NCBI GenBank assembly: GCA_026388915.1
Contig: JAPLIW010000701.1
Location: 1 to 22,346, forward strand
Reading direction: 5' to 3'
Length of the DNA stretch: 22,346 nt
Origin: Deltaproteobacteria bacterium
GTDB lineage: Bacteria; Desulfobacterota; SM23-61
Of this stretch, positions 14,846-22,346 are shown one piece after another (the first letter of the stretch is position 1; each line of letters begins with the position of its first letter). Made by a program: the position numbers and the translations under genes. The notes under the pieces are model-generated. The model was given only the letters and a program-made list of their open reading frames with translations, was not told where the DNA came from and did no database searches.

Positions 14846-15694
14846 TCCTCCATGCGTCTTTACGATTCTGTCCAGCGCCATCAGCTGCTCCAGAAGAGGA
14901 CGGAGCTCCTTCAGGGGCTGCGAGTTGGGCCCGTCGCAGAGGGCGGCATCGGGGTTGGGGTGGACTTCCATGAAGATCCCATCGATCCCCGCCGCAACTC
15001 CCGCCCGGGCCAGGGGAGGGATGTATTCCCGCTGCCCCCCCGAGGAGGTTCCCAATCCCCCGGGAAGCTGAAGGCTGTGGGTTACATCGTAGATGACCGG
15101 GTAGCCCGTTTGCCGCAGGATGACCAGGGACCGCATGTCGGCCACCAAATTGTTGTAACCGAAAGAGGCGCCCCGCTCCGTGAGCAGGATCGACGGGTTA
15201 CCGGCGGACTCGATCTTCTCCACGATGTTCTGCATATCCCAGGGGGCCAGAAACTGGCCCTTCTTTACGTTGACCGCTTTGCCGGCTTGGGCGACGGCCC
15301 GCACGAAGTCGGTCTGGCGGCAGAGAAAGGCCGGCACCTGCAATACATCCAGGACCCTGGCCGCTTCTTTCACTTCTTCAAACCGGTGCACATCCGAGAG
15401 GACCGGAATGCCCAACTCGCGCCTCACTCTTCCCAGAATTTTCAGCCCCAGGTCCAGCCCGGGGCCCCGGTAGGAGCGGAGGGAGCTGCGGTTGGCCTTG
15501 TCGTAGGAGGACTTGAAAATCAGGGGGATCCCCAGCGAGCGGGTCAGCTCTTGCAAAGAGCCGGCGGCCTCCAGACAGGCTTCCTCGGACTCGATGACGC
15601 AGGGCCCGGCGATCAGGACCAGAGGCCTTCGTCCCCCGAGGGTCACCGGCCCGACCCGGACCTCTTTTACCGCCGGGAAGGAGATGGGGGTCAT
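14843..15694 (-). CDS. kdsA: Kdo-8-phosphate synthase, metal-dependent class
   Basis: Condenses phosphoenolpyruvate with arabinose-5-phosphate. 283 residues from ATG 15694, which overlaps the pyrG stop as ATGA and has GGAG about 9 bases upstream; a longer open frame to 15805 is pyrG overlap. The N-terminal LIAGPCVIES places a cysteine (Cys32) where metal-independent enzymes such as E. coli's have asparagine. The other ligands are His206 (DVTHSLQLPG), Glu243 (IFMEVHPNPD) and Asp254. Against the Aquifex aeolicus metallo-enzyme ligands as I recall them (Cys11, His185, Glu222, Asp233) the offset is a constant 21, so the set is complete. KSSYDKANRSS is the PEP/phosphate site. The stop codon lies within block C. 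Confidence 0.96.
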   Translation of the reverse strand: MTPISFPAVKEVRVGPVTLGGRRPLVLIAGPCVIESEEACLEAAGSLQELTRSLGIPLIFKSSYDKANRSSLRSYRGPGLDLGLKILGRVRRELGIPVLSDVHRFEEVKEAARVLDVLQVPAFLCRQTDFVRAVAQAGKAVNVKKGQFLAPWDMQNIVEKIESAGNPSILLTERGASFGYNNLVADMRSLVILRQTGYPVIYDVTHSLQLPGGLGTSSGGQREYIPPLARAGVAAGIDGIFMEVHPNPDAALCDGPNSQPLKELRPLLEQLMALDRIVKTHGG

Positions 15695-17340
15695 GATGTC
15701 TTTCTCCGCTTCTTGCGCTTCTCTTTGTAGGCGGCTGAGATGAATTCGCGGAATAAGGGATGGGGGGCATGGGGCCTGGATTTCAGCTCGGGATGAAACT
15801 GGCACCCCAGGAACCAGGGATGGCCGGGCAGTTCGGAGATTTCCACCAGGTTCCCGTCGGGCGAGAGCCCGCTGAAGATCAGTCCATTCTCCGACAGGGC
15901 CTTCCGGTAATCATTGTTCAGTTCATACCGGTGCCGGTGGCGCTCGGAGATCTGCAGTTCTCCATAGGCCTGGTGGGCAAAGGACCCTTCCTTCAGGACC
16001 GCCGGGTAGGCGCCCAAACGCATCGTCCCGCCCTTCTCCAGGATGCTTTTCTGCTCCTCCATGAGGGCGATGACCGGATGGGGGGTCTCGGGGTTAAACT
16101 CGGTGCTGTTGGCGCCCGCCAGCCCGCACCCATTCCGGGCAAATTCCACCACCGCCAGCTGCATTCCCAGACAGATCCCGAGGTAGGGGACCCGGTTTTC
16201 CCGGGCGTAGCGGATGGCCTGAATCTTCCCCTCGATTCCCCGCTGGCCAAACCCCCCGGGGACCAGAACCCCGTCGGCATCCTTCAGGAATCCTTCGGGA
16301 CCCTCTTTTTCCACCGCCTCCGAATCCACGAAATGGAGGTTTACCCGCAGACGGTTGGCGATCCCTCCGTGGACGAGGGCCTCGTTCAGAGATTTGTAGG
16401 AGTCCTTGAGGTGGACGTATTTGCCCACGATGGCGATGTCCACGGTCCCCCTGGGGTTCTTGATGGCCCGCAGGACTTCTTCCCATTTATCCAGGATGGG
16501 CGCCCGGGTCCAGATGTTCAAGAGCTGGACGACCTTCTCGTCGAGCCCTTCCTGGTGGAAGAGGAGAGGAACTTCATAGATGGATTCCACGTCTTTGGCG
16601 GTGATGACCGCGTCCCGGTCCACGTTGCAGAAAAGGGAGATCTTGGCTTTGATGTCCGGGGGAAGCTGCTGCTCGGTCCGGCAGATCAGGATGTCCGGCT
16701 GGATTCCGATCTCCCGGAGCTTCATCACGCTGTGCTGGGTGGGCTTGGTCTTCAGCTCCCCCGAGGTTTTGATATAGGGGACCAAGGTCACGTGGAGGTA
16801 GAGGGCGTTCTGCCGTCCCAGGTCGGATTTCAGCTGCCGGATGGCCTCCAGGAAGGGAAGCGATTCGATGTCCCCCACCGTTCCCCCCACCTCGATGATG
16901 GCCACGTCGGCGTCGTCGGAAATGGCCAGGATGTTCCGCTTGATCTCGTCGGTGATGTGGGGAATGACCTGGACCGTGGCGCCCAGGTAATCGCCCCGTC
17001 TCTCCTTGGTAATCACCGAGTAGTAGATCTGGCCGGTGGTGAGGTTGTTTCTCCGGCCCAGGCGGGCCGAGGTGTACCGTTCGTAATGGCCCAGGTCCAG
17101 GTCGGTTTCCGCTCCGTCGTCCAGCACAAAAACCTCGCCGTGCTGGAAGGGATTCATGGTGCCGGGGTCCACGTTGATGTAGGGGTCGAGCTTCTGCAGG
17201 GTCACCTTCAACCCCCGGCACTCCAGGAGAGCCCCGGTGGAGGCGGCGGTCAGGCCCTTCCCCAGGGAGGAGAGGACTCCTCCGGTAACAAAGATGAATT
17301 TCGTCCTGCCGGCTGGATTTTTCGTTTCTTTCATCTCCAC
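15691..17340 (-). CDS. pyrG: CTP synthase
   Basis: Makes CTP from UTP, ATP and glutamine. 549 residues, full length. The N-terminal synthase domain opens with FVTGGVLSSLGKGLTAAS (P-loop) and contains LDPYINVDPGTMNPFQHGEV. The C-terminal glutamine amidotransferase has the nucleophile Cys390 in LGICLGMQ and the His516/Glu518 pair in CQFHPEL. The GTG at 17340 has AGGA 7 bases upstream; the in-frame ATG at 17334 has GGAG with no spacing, so GTG is preferred. It is cotranscribed with kdsA through a 4-base overlap, a pairing common in proteobacteria. Upstream DNA (17345-17420) is AT-rich and probably holds the promoter, but I see no convincing hexamer pair. Confidence 0.97.
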   Translation of the reverse strand: MEMKETKNPAGRTKFIFVTGGVLSSLGKGLTAASTGALLECRGLKVTLQKLDPYINVDPGTMNPFQHGEVFVLDDGAETDLDLGHYERYTSARLGRRNNLTTGQIYYSVITKERRGDYLGATVQVIPHITDEIKRNILAISDDADVAIIEVGGTVGDIESLPFLEAIRQLKSDLGRQNALYLHVTLVPYIKTSGELKTKPTQHSVMKLREIGIQPDILICRTEQQLPPDIKAKISLFCNVDRDAVITAKDVESIYEVPLLFHQEGLDEKVVQLLNIWTRAPILDKWEEVLRAIKNPRGTVDIAIVGKYVHLKDSYKSLNEALVHGGIANRLRVNLHFVDSEAVEKEGPEGFLKDADGVLVPGGFGQRGIEGKIQAIRYARENRVPYLGICLGMQLAVVEFARNGCGLAGANSTEFNPETPHPVIALMEEQKSILEKGGTMRLGAYPAVLKEGSFAHQAYGELQISERHRHRYELNNDYRKALSENGLIFSGLSPDGNLVEISELPGHPWFLGCQFHPELKSRPHAPHPLFREFISAAYKEKRKKRRKTS

Positions 17341-17435
17341 GTGCGTTTCCTGTCCTCGCCGATTAAATTTAATAATAGTTTAGCCTAAAAAAGTAAAAAT
17401 AATCTCATAAAGGCAAAAATCTCAAAACCCTTTGC

Positions 17436-17585
17436 CACAGAGGGCACAGAGGCCACAGAGGTTAAAGAGGAAAAAAGGCATGGAACAATGGAATAATGGA
17501 ATGGTGGGAAAAGAAAAAGGTTTTTTCAATATTCCAATATTCCATCATTCCAATTTTTTGGTTTTTTCCTCTGTGACCTCTGTGG
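17436..17585. repeat. Nested hairpin block D: 9-nt words outside, 8-nt words inside
   Basis: Outer left arm: four 9-nt words at 17436-17471 (CACAGAGGG, CACAGAGGC, CACAGAGGT, TAAAGAGGA). Outer right arm: two complementary 9-nt words at 17568-17585 (CCTCTGTGA, CCTCTGTGG). Inside them lie three 8-nt words at 17480-17503 (ATGGAACA, ATGGAATA, ATGGAATG) facing three complementary words at 17529-17552 (ATATTCCA twice, TCATTCCA). Purine runs (AAAAAA) and T-runs also face each other between the layers. The block starts 17 bases after the ruvB stop and sits upstream of pyrG. Confidence 0.88.
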
Positions 17586-17602
17586 CTAAGAAGTTTCTAA
17601 AT

Positions 17603-18679
17603 CTACAGCAGACGCTCCTGCGGAAAATGCTGGGCCTGCTTTCCCATATGCCCGACCGCCAAGGGAGTGGCCCTCCTTCCCCGGGGCGTCCGGTCCAGAA
17701 ATCCCAGCTGGATCAGGTAGGGCTCATAGACATCTTCGATGGTGTCTTTTTCCTCGTTCACCGCCACGGCCAGGGTGTCCAGGCCCACCGGGCCGCCGTT
17801 GAATTTCTCCAAAATGGTAAGGAGGATCTTCCGGTCCATCTTGTCCAGTCCCCTCTCGTCCACTTCCAGGAGCTTCAGGGCCTGGTCGGCCATGGCCTGG
17901 TCGATCTTTCCTTCGGCCTTCACCTGGGCGAAATCCCGCACCCGCCTGAGCAGCCGGTTGGCCACCCGGGGGGTTCCCCGGGACCTCTTGGCGATCTCTT
18001 GCGCGCCCGAAGGGTTCAGCTCCACGTTCAGGATCCGGGCGGAGCGTATGAGGATCTTCTCCAGCTCCGCGGGCGAGTAGAACTCCAGGCGGAAACTGAT
18101 TCCGAACCGGTCCCGCAGGGGAAAGGTCAGGAGACCGGCCCGGGTGGTCGCCCCCACCAAGGTGAAAGGAGGAATGTTCAATTTGATGGAGCGGGCGCTG
18201 GGCCCCTGGCCGATGAGGATGTCGATCTGAAAGTCCTCCATGGCCGGGTAGAGGATCTCCTCCACCACGTGGTTCAGCCGGTGGATCTCGTCGATGAAAA
18301 GGATGTCGTGTTCCTTTAGGTTGCTCAGGATGGCCGCCAGGTCTCCCGGCCGTTCGATGACCGGGCCGGAAGTGGCCTTGACGTTGACCCGCAGTTCGGA
18401 AGCGATGATGTAGGCCAGGGTGGTCTTTCCCAGGCCAGGAGGTCCGCTGAAGAGGACGTGGTCCAGCGCCTCCCCGCGGTTCTTGGCCGCTTGCACGAAG
18501 ACCCGCAGGTTGCTCTTTACCTCTTCCTGCCCCACGTACTCTTCCAACGTGCGGGGCCGCAGGTTGACCTCGTTGCGGAGGTCTTCCTCGCTCACCTCGG
18601 GCTGCACCCGGCGGACGGTGGGGGAATTTTTTTCTTCTTCGTCGGGAATGAACTTAGGAGGTTTTTTCCGGCTGGTCAT
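17603..18679 (-). CDS. ruvB: Holliday junction branch-migration helicase RuvB
   Basis: Hexameric AAA+ motor that drives branch migration with RuvA. 358 residues. LRPRTLEEYVGQEEVK opens the AAA+ core; Walker A GPPGLGKTT at 79-87, Walker B/DEIH at 130-133, and the sensor region LVGATTRAGLLTFPLRDRFG. The C-terminal winged helix contains TIEDVYEPYLIQLGFLDRTPRGR. The N-terminal ~30 residues are a charged extension compared with the E. coli protein. It begins 4 bases after the ruvA stop and completes a ruvC-ruvA-ruvB operon. Confidence 0.97.
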   Translation of the reverse strand: MTSRKKPPKFIPDEEEKNSPTVRRVQPEVSEEDLRNEVNLRPRTLEEYVGQEEVKSNLRVFVQAAKNRGEALDHVLFSGPPGLGKTTLAYIIASELRVNVKATSGPVIERPGDLAAILSNLKEHDILFIDEIHRLNHVVEEILYPAMEDFQIDILIGQGPSARSIKLNIPPFTLVGATTRAGLLTFPLRDRFGISFRLEFYSPAELEKILIRSARILNVELNPSGAQEIAKRSRGTPRVANRLLRRVRDFAQVKAEGKIDQAMADQALKLLEVDERGLDKMDRKILLTILEKFNGGPVGLDTLAVAVNEEKDTIEDVYEPYLIQLGFLDRTPRGRRATPLAVGHMGKQAQHFPQERLL

Positions 18680-18683
18680 GATC

Positions 18684-19286
18684 CTATACCGCGGCCAGAA
18701 TTTTCAGGCTCTCTTTCAGGGCCTTTTCCAGGGCCAGATTCGGATCCTGGCGGAATACCATCTCCACGGCCTTTTCCGCCTGCCCCTTTTTGTATCCCAG
18801 GTTTAGCAGGGCGGAGATCACATCCTCCGCCCATCTTTCCGTGGGCCTTGCCGCGGAAGGCGCCAGGGCGATGCGGCTCCCGATCTTGCGGGCCTTCTCC
18901 TGGAGGTCCACCACCATCCTCTCGGCCATCTTCCGTCCGATCCCGGGCACGGACTGAAGGCGGTTCATGTCCCGCTGGTCCAGGGAATGGAGGAGTTCCT
19001 CCGGGGCGATGCCCGAGAGAATGTTCAGGGCCAGCTTGGGACCGATCCCCGTGACCCCGATCAGGATCTGGAAGAGCTCCTTTTCCAGAGCACTAGAAAA
19101 CCCGAAGAGCTGGAGGGCGTCTTCCCTAACGTGGGTATGAGTATGCAGGATTACGGTCTGCTCCAGGTCCGGGATTTCGTAGAAAGTGGTCAGCGAAACG
19201 AAGACCCGGTAGCCGAGGCCGTTGGCCTCCACCACCACCGAGCCGGGTTCCTTGTGAATGAGCCGTCCCCGAATCTGAGCAATCAC
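18684..19286 (-). CDS. ruvA: Holliday junction DNA-binding protein RuvA
   Basis: Tetrameric junction-binding partner of RuvB. 200 residues from GTG 19286, giving the family N-terminus (V/M)IAQIRGRL. Two helix-hairpin-helix motifs: LIGVTGIGPKLALNILSG and LQSVPGIGRKMAERMV. The C-terminal domain III that contacts RuvB is WAEDVISALLNLGYKKGQAEKAV to the end. The GTG shares bases with the ruvC stop (GTGA), and GGGAGG stands 6 bases upstream, so the start is well supported even though the frame is open ten codons further up. Confidence 0.95.
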   Translation of the reverse strand: MIAQIRGRLIHKEPGSVVVEANGLGYRVFVSLTTFYEIPDLEQTVILHTHTHVREDALQLFGFSSALEKELFQILIGVTGIGPKLALNILSGIAPEELLHSLDQRDMNRLQSVPGIGRKMAERMVVDLQEKARKIGSRIALAPSAARPTERWAEDVISALLNLGYKKGQAEKAVEMVFRQDPNLALEKALKESLKILAAV

Positions 19287-19906
19287 CGGCGGCCTCCCAG
19301 GTCCTTCTCCGTCCACCGCGCGGACCGACGCTGTTCCCTCCGGGAATCCTTCAACAGGGCCTCCTGCAGGGAGATTTTCAGGGGCAGAGAATGGGCCAGG
19401 CAGATGGCTACGGCCAGCGCGTCGGCCGCATCGGCGGTTAACACCTGGCGGATTCCCAGGATGACCCGGACCATGGCCTGGATCTGTTCCTTGTCCGCCC
19501 GGCCGTATCCCACCACCGCCTGTTTGACCTCCAGGGGGCTGATCTCATAAACCTCCAGGTCCGTTTCCGCCGCCGCCAGGAGCGCGGCCCCCCGGGCCTG
19601 CCCGAGGAGCATGGCGCTCTTCACGTTCTTGCCGAAAAAAGGGCGTTCCACCGCCATGAACCGGGGCTTCGTGGTTTCAATCAGGCGGGTGAGGCCGCGG
19701 AAGATCTGTTGCAGGCGGGGAGAAACCGAAGTTCCCCGGGGACGAAGAACTCCACTCTCGCGGTACAGAAGGGAACCTTGATTTTCGAATTCGATCAGGC
19801 CGAAACCCGTGGCGCCCATCCCCGGGTCCACGCCTAAGATACGGATGATGTCTCCCCGGCTCCTCAGGGCGGGGGGCCGGGAAACGGGGATATTCCCCTT
19901 ACGCAC
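19283..19906 (-). CDS. ruvC: Crossover junction endodeoxyribonuclease RuvC
   Basis: Resolves Holliday junctions by paired nicks. The catalytic acids are visible: ILGVDPGMGATGFG (first Asp), MAVERPFFGKNVKSAMLLGQARG (Glu) and TADAADALAVAICLAH (last Asp pair); VVGYGRADKEQIQ is the conserved middle block. The start is uncertain. GTG 19906 has GGAG 7 bases upstream and overlaps the yebC stop by 8 bases, adding about 20 residues before the usual MRILG-like beginning. No ATG/GTG/TTG exists at the position homologous to the family start; there the codons are ATC ATC after GGGGAG. I give the GTG start with moderate confidence and the gene identity with high confidence. Confidence 0.93.
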   Translation of the reverse strand: MRKGNIPVSRPPALRSRGDIIRILGVDPGMGATGFGLIEFENQGSLLYRESGVLRPRGTSVSPRLQQIFRGLTRLIETTKPRFMAVERPFFGKNVKSAMLLGQARGAALLAAAETDLEVYEISPLEVKQAVVGYGRADKEQIQAMVRVILGIRQVLTADAADALAVAICLAHSLPLKISLQEALLKDSRREQRRSARWTEKDLGGRR

Positions 19907-20648
19907 TGAGCTGCTCCATCTCGGCATCGGGGATGTCGAAATTGGCATAGACGTGCTGGACGTCGTCCGAATCCTCCAGGCTTTCCATCAGGCGGAGCAT
20001 CTGCTGCGCTTCTTTCCCCACCAGTTTGATCGTCGACTGGGGAACCATGGTGATTTCCGCCAGCAGAGGTTTGAGCTGGGCTTGTTCCAGGGCTTTCTTT
20101 ACCTTTTCAAAATCGGAAGGATCGCAGACCACTTCGAATTCCTTCTCGGTTTCTCGCACGTCCTGGGCTCCGGCGTCGAGGGCTGCGTTCATCAGCTTCT
20201 CTTCATCCACTTTCTCTTTTTCGAAGACGATCAACCCCTTCTTGCCGAACATCCAGGAAACGCAGCCGGCTTCCCCCAGGTTGCCGGCATTTTTCGAGAA
20301 GATGTGCCGGATGTCCGCCACCGTCCGTTTTCGATTATCCGACAGGATTTCTACTAGAATCGCCACTCCCCCGGGCCCGTACCCTTCGAAGGTGGCCTCT
20401 TCGTAAGACACCCCGGGAAGCTCCCCCGTTCCTTTCTTGACGGCCCGATCAATATTGTCTTTGGGCATGTTCTCCGCTTTGGCTGCGGTAATCGCCGAAC
20501 GCAGGCGTGGATTCCCCCCGGGATCACCGCCCCCGGCCCGGGCTGCCACGGTGATCTCCTTGATCAGCTTGGTAAAGATTTTTCCCCGCTTGGCATCAGC
20601 CGCACCCTTCTTGTGCTTGATCGTACTCCATTTTGAGTGGCCGGACAT
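19899..20648 (-). CDS. yebC: YebC/PmpR family protein (TACO1 family)
   Basis: Annotated in bacteria as a probable transcriptional regulator; more recent work links the family to translation of proline-rich stretches. 249 residues, standard. The N-terminus MSGHSKWSTIKHKKGAADAKRGKIFTKL is diagnostic, as are NPRLRSAITAAKAENMPKDNIDRAVKKG, EGYGPGGVAILVEILSDNRKRT and VSWMFGKKGLI. The acidic C-terminal segment SLEDSDDVQHVYANFDI closes the family core. It heads the ruvCAB operon, the usual arrangement, with its own promoter upstream and GGGGAG/AGGA before the ATG. Confidence 0.96.
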   Translation of the reverse strand: MSGHSKWSTIKHKKGAADAKRGKIFTKLIKEITVAARAGGGDPGGNPRLRSAITAAKAENMPKDNIDRAVKKGTGELPGVSYEEATFEGYGPGGVAILVEILSDNRKRTVADIRHIFSKNAGNLGEAGCVSWMFGKKGLIVFEKEKVDEEKLMNAALDAGAQDVRETEKEFEVVCDPSDFEKVKKALEQAQLKPLLAEITMVPQSTIKLVGKEAQQMLRLMESLEDSDDVQHVYANFDIPDAEMEQLSA

Positions 20649-20681
20649 GGGTCCTATCTCCCCTTCTTTATTAATTTATAT

Positions 20682-20710
20682 TTTATAGCACAAGGCCGGA
20701 TGCTTTGCAA
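20682..20710 (-). promoter_or_regulatory. Sigma-70-type promoter for yebC-ruvCAB
   Basis: -35 TTGCAA (20705-20710) and -10 TATAAA (20682-20687) with a 17-base spacer, followed by an AT-rich leader of about 30 bases to the yebC ATG. The -10 matches consensus at 5 of 6 positions and the -35 at 4 of 6. Confidence 0.65.
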
Positions 20711-20766
20711 AAGCAAAAAAGACCGGATTCGCCAGGCTTGAAAGGGTGAAACCAAAAGGCCTCGAC

Positions 20767-21105
20767 TCACTTCACCTCTTCGATCTTCACCACATTCTCA
20801 TACTCGGAAAAAAGGGGGACCCTCCACCCGTATTTCTTAATTTTGACCGTTTTTCCTTTCAATCGCACCGCCTCGTTCTGGATGGTCCCGGAATCGAACT
20901 TGAACCGGTACCAGGCGTCGTAGTTGACGAGGGGACGGTATTCAGTGGCGATCATGTATCTCCCGTCCACCTTGGTCATCTGGGCGTCGGTGATCTTCGT
21001 CTGGACCGTATCCGCTACAAAGTAACTGTACAAGATGATAAGGATACAGGCCGCGATCCCGATCAGAATCGCCTTGAGCTTTCGGCTCTTAAAAAATTCC
21101 CCCAT
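20767..21105 (-). CDS. Small membrane protein, DUF1523-like
   Basis: 112 residues with one N-terminal membrane segment (~11-30, ILIGIAACILIILYSYFV) after a basic MGEFFKSRKLK, so the rest is probably outside the cytoplasm. The C-terminal YGWRVPLFSEYENVV (92-106) and the middle YRPLVNYDAWYRFKFDSG resemble DUF1523, whose members have a YGWR-P-S--PN end; I am only moderately sure. Function is unknown. The ATG has AAAGGAG 7 bases upstream, an excellent ribosome-binding site. It appears monocistronic, between the rRNA terminator and the yebC promoter; TATACT about 25-30 bases upstream of the ATG could be a -10 but no good -35 partner is seen. Confidence 0.75.
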   Translation of the reverse strand: MGEFFKSRKLKAILIGIAACILIILYSYFVADTVQTKITDAQMTKVDGRYMIATEYRPLVNYDAWYRFKFDSGTIQNEAVRLKGKTVKIKKYGWRVPLFSEYENVVKIEEVK

Positions 21106-21278
21106 GACAGACTCCTTTCGTCCAGTATAATTCTCCCAAAAGCTTACCGGAAAGACAAACAGGTGTCAATTCACCACGGCTTCTTTGGAGCTGTCCTGAA
21201 TTCAACCTTGTCCAGGGACCCCTTGCCTGTCTTTGAGGGGGAGGAGGCCAATTGCCTTCGGTTTAACAATGGCGGCCC

Positions 21279-21323
21279 GAAAAAAGAAAAAGCCCTCCTT
21301 CGAATCATCGAAGAAGGGCTTTG
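21279..21323 (-). terminator. Intrinsic terminator of the rRNA operon
   Basis: On the minus strand, a 15-bp stem (AAAGCCCTTCTTCGA against TCGAAGGAGGGCTTT, one G-T pair) closes a TGAT loop and runs into TTTTT-C-TTTTTT. It lies about 8 bases past the 5S 3' end. Confidence 0.92.
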
Positions 21324-21330
21324 GAAAAAT

Positions 21331-21446
<116 letters not shown>

Positions 21447-21501
21447 AACCGAAAAACGATGACAATTCCATATTTGCAGCCTTAAAAAAACTCAGGAGAT
21501 T

Positions 21502-22346
<845 letters not shown>

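Noticed and set aside
15760..17388. Plus-strand open frame of 542 codons opposite pyrG and kdsA
   Set aside because: Exact antisense shadow of two clearly conserved genes; composition is the Gly/Val/Asp/His-rich pattern such shadows give, with no recognisable domain.
20711..20766. Terminator after the DUF1523-like gene
   Set aside because: A T-run is present but the preceding GCCTGG/TCCGGT stem has a mismatch and wobble pairs, so the structure is not convincing.
21106..21178. TTGACA as the -35 of the DUF1523-like gene
   Set aside because: The only good -10 candidate, TATACT, is 34 bases away, twice the allowed spacing.
21447..21501. tRNA in the 23S-5S spacer
   Set aside because: The spacer is about 55 bases, AT-rich, and has no cloverleaf or T-arm sequence.

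Overview
The window is a piece of bacterial chromosome, moderately GC-rich and densely coded, almost entirely housekeeping. The organism is Gram-negative: it carries the Kdo and LPS-transport genes kdsA, kdsC and lptCAB. The cluster kdsC-lptC-lptA-lptB-rpoN-hpf-ptsN-rapZ followed by a mannose-type EIIA, the split PyrD/PyrK dihydroorotate dehydrogenase and an adenosine-specific kinase together suggest a deltaproteobacterial (Desulfobacterota-like) lineage. That placement is inference; the partial 23S rRNA at the right edge would settle it.

Layout. Positions 1-2570 are on the plus strand: the 3' part of a radical SAM gene, then pncB. Nearly everything else is on the minus strand, so it is transcribed from right to left. 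In that direction the order is: 23S rRNA (cut by the window edge), 5S rRNA and a strong terminator; a lone DUF1523-like membrane protein; yebC-ruvC-ruvA-ruvB; pyrG-kdsA; kdsC-lptC-lptA-lptB-rpoN-hpf-ptsN-rapZ-EIIA; rimI-pyrK-pyrD-adenosine kinase; and an RNase II/R family exonuclease that converges on pncB. Many junctions are 4-base ATGA/GTGA overlaps or short gaps, so the modules look like operons. Two good sigma-70-type promoters are visible, upstream of yebC and of lptC. No gene-free stretch exceeds 300 bases.

How the genes fit together. kdsA and kdsC make Kdo, and lptC/A/B power LPS export. rpoN, hpf, ptsN and rapZ form the conserved sigma-54/nitrogen-PTS neighbourhood, but no HPr, enzyme I or HPr kinase is present here. 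pyrG, pyrK and pyrD serve pyrimidine synthesis. ruvCAB resolves Holliday junctions.

The most unusual content is between genes. Six gaps hold long hairpins whose arms are runs of a short degenerate word kept in strict register: 7 nt in three A-type blocks and one B-type block, mostly 7 nt in block C, and 9 nt outside 8 nt in block D. Every block starts within about 17 bases of a stop codon, and two contain the stop codon. They fall at the boundaries of the inferred transcription modules. I cannot assign them to a named repeat family. No tRNA, CRISPR array, insertion sequence or phage gene was found.
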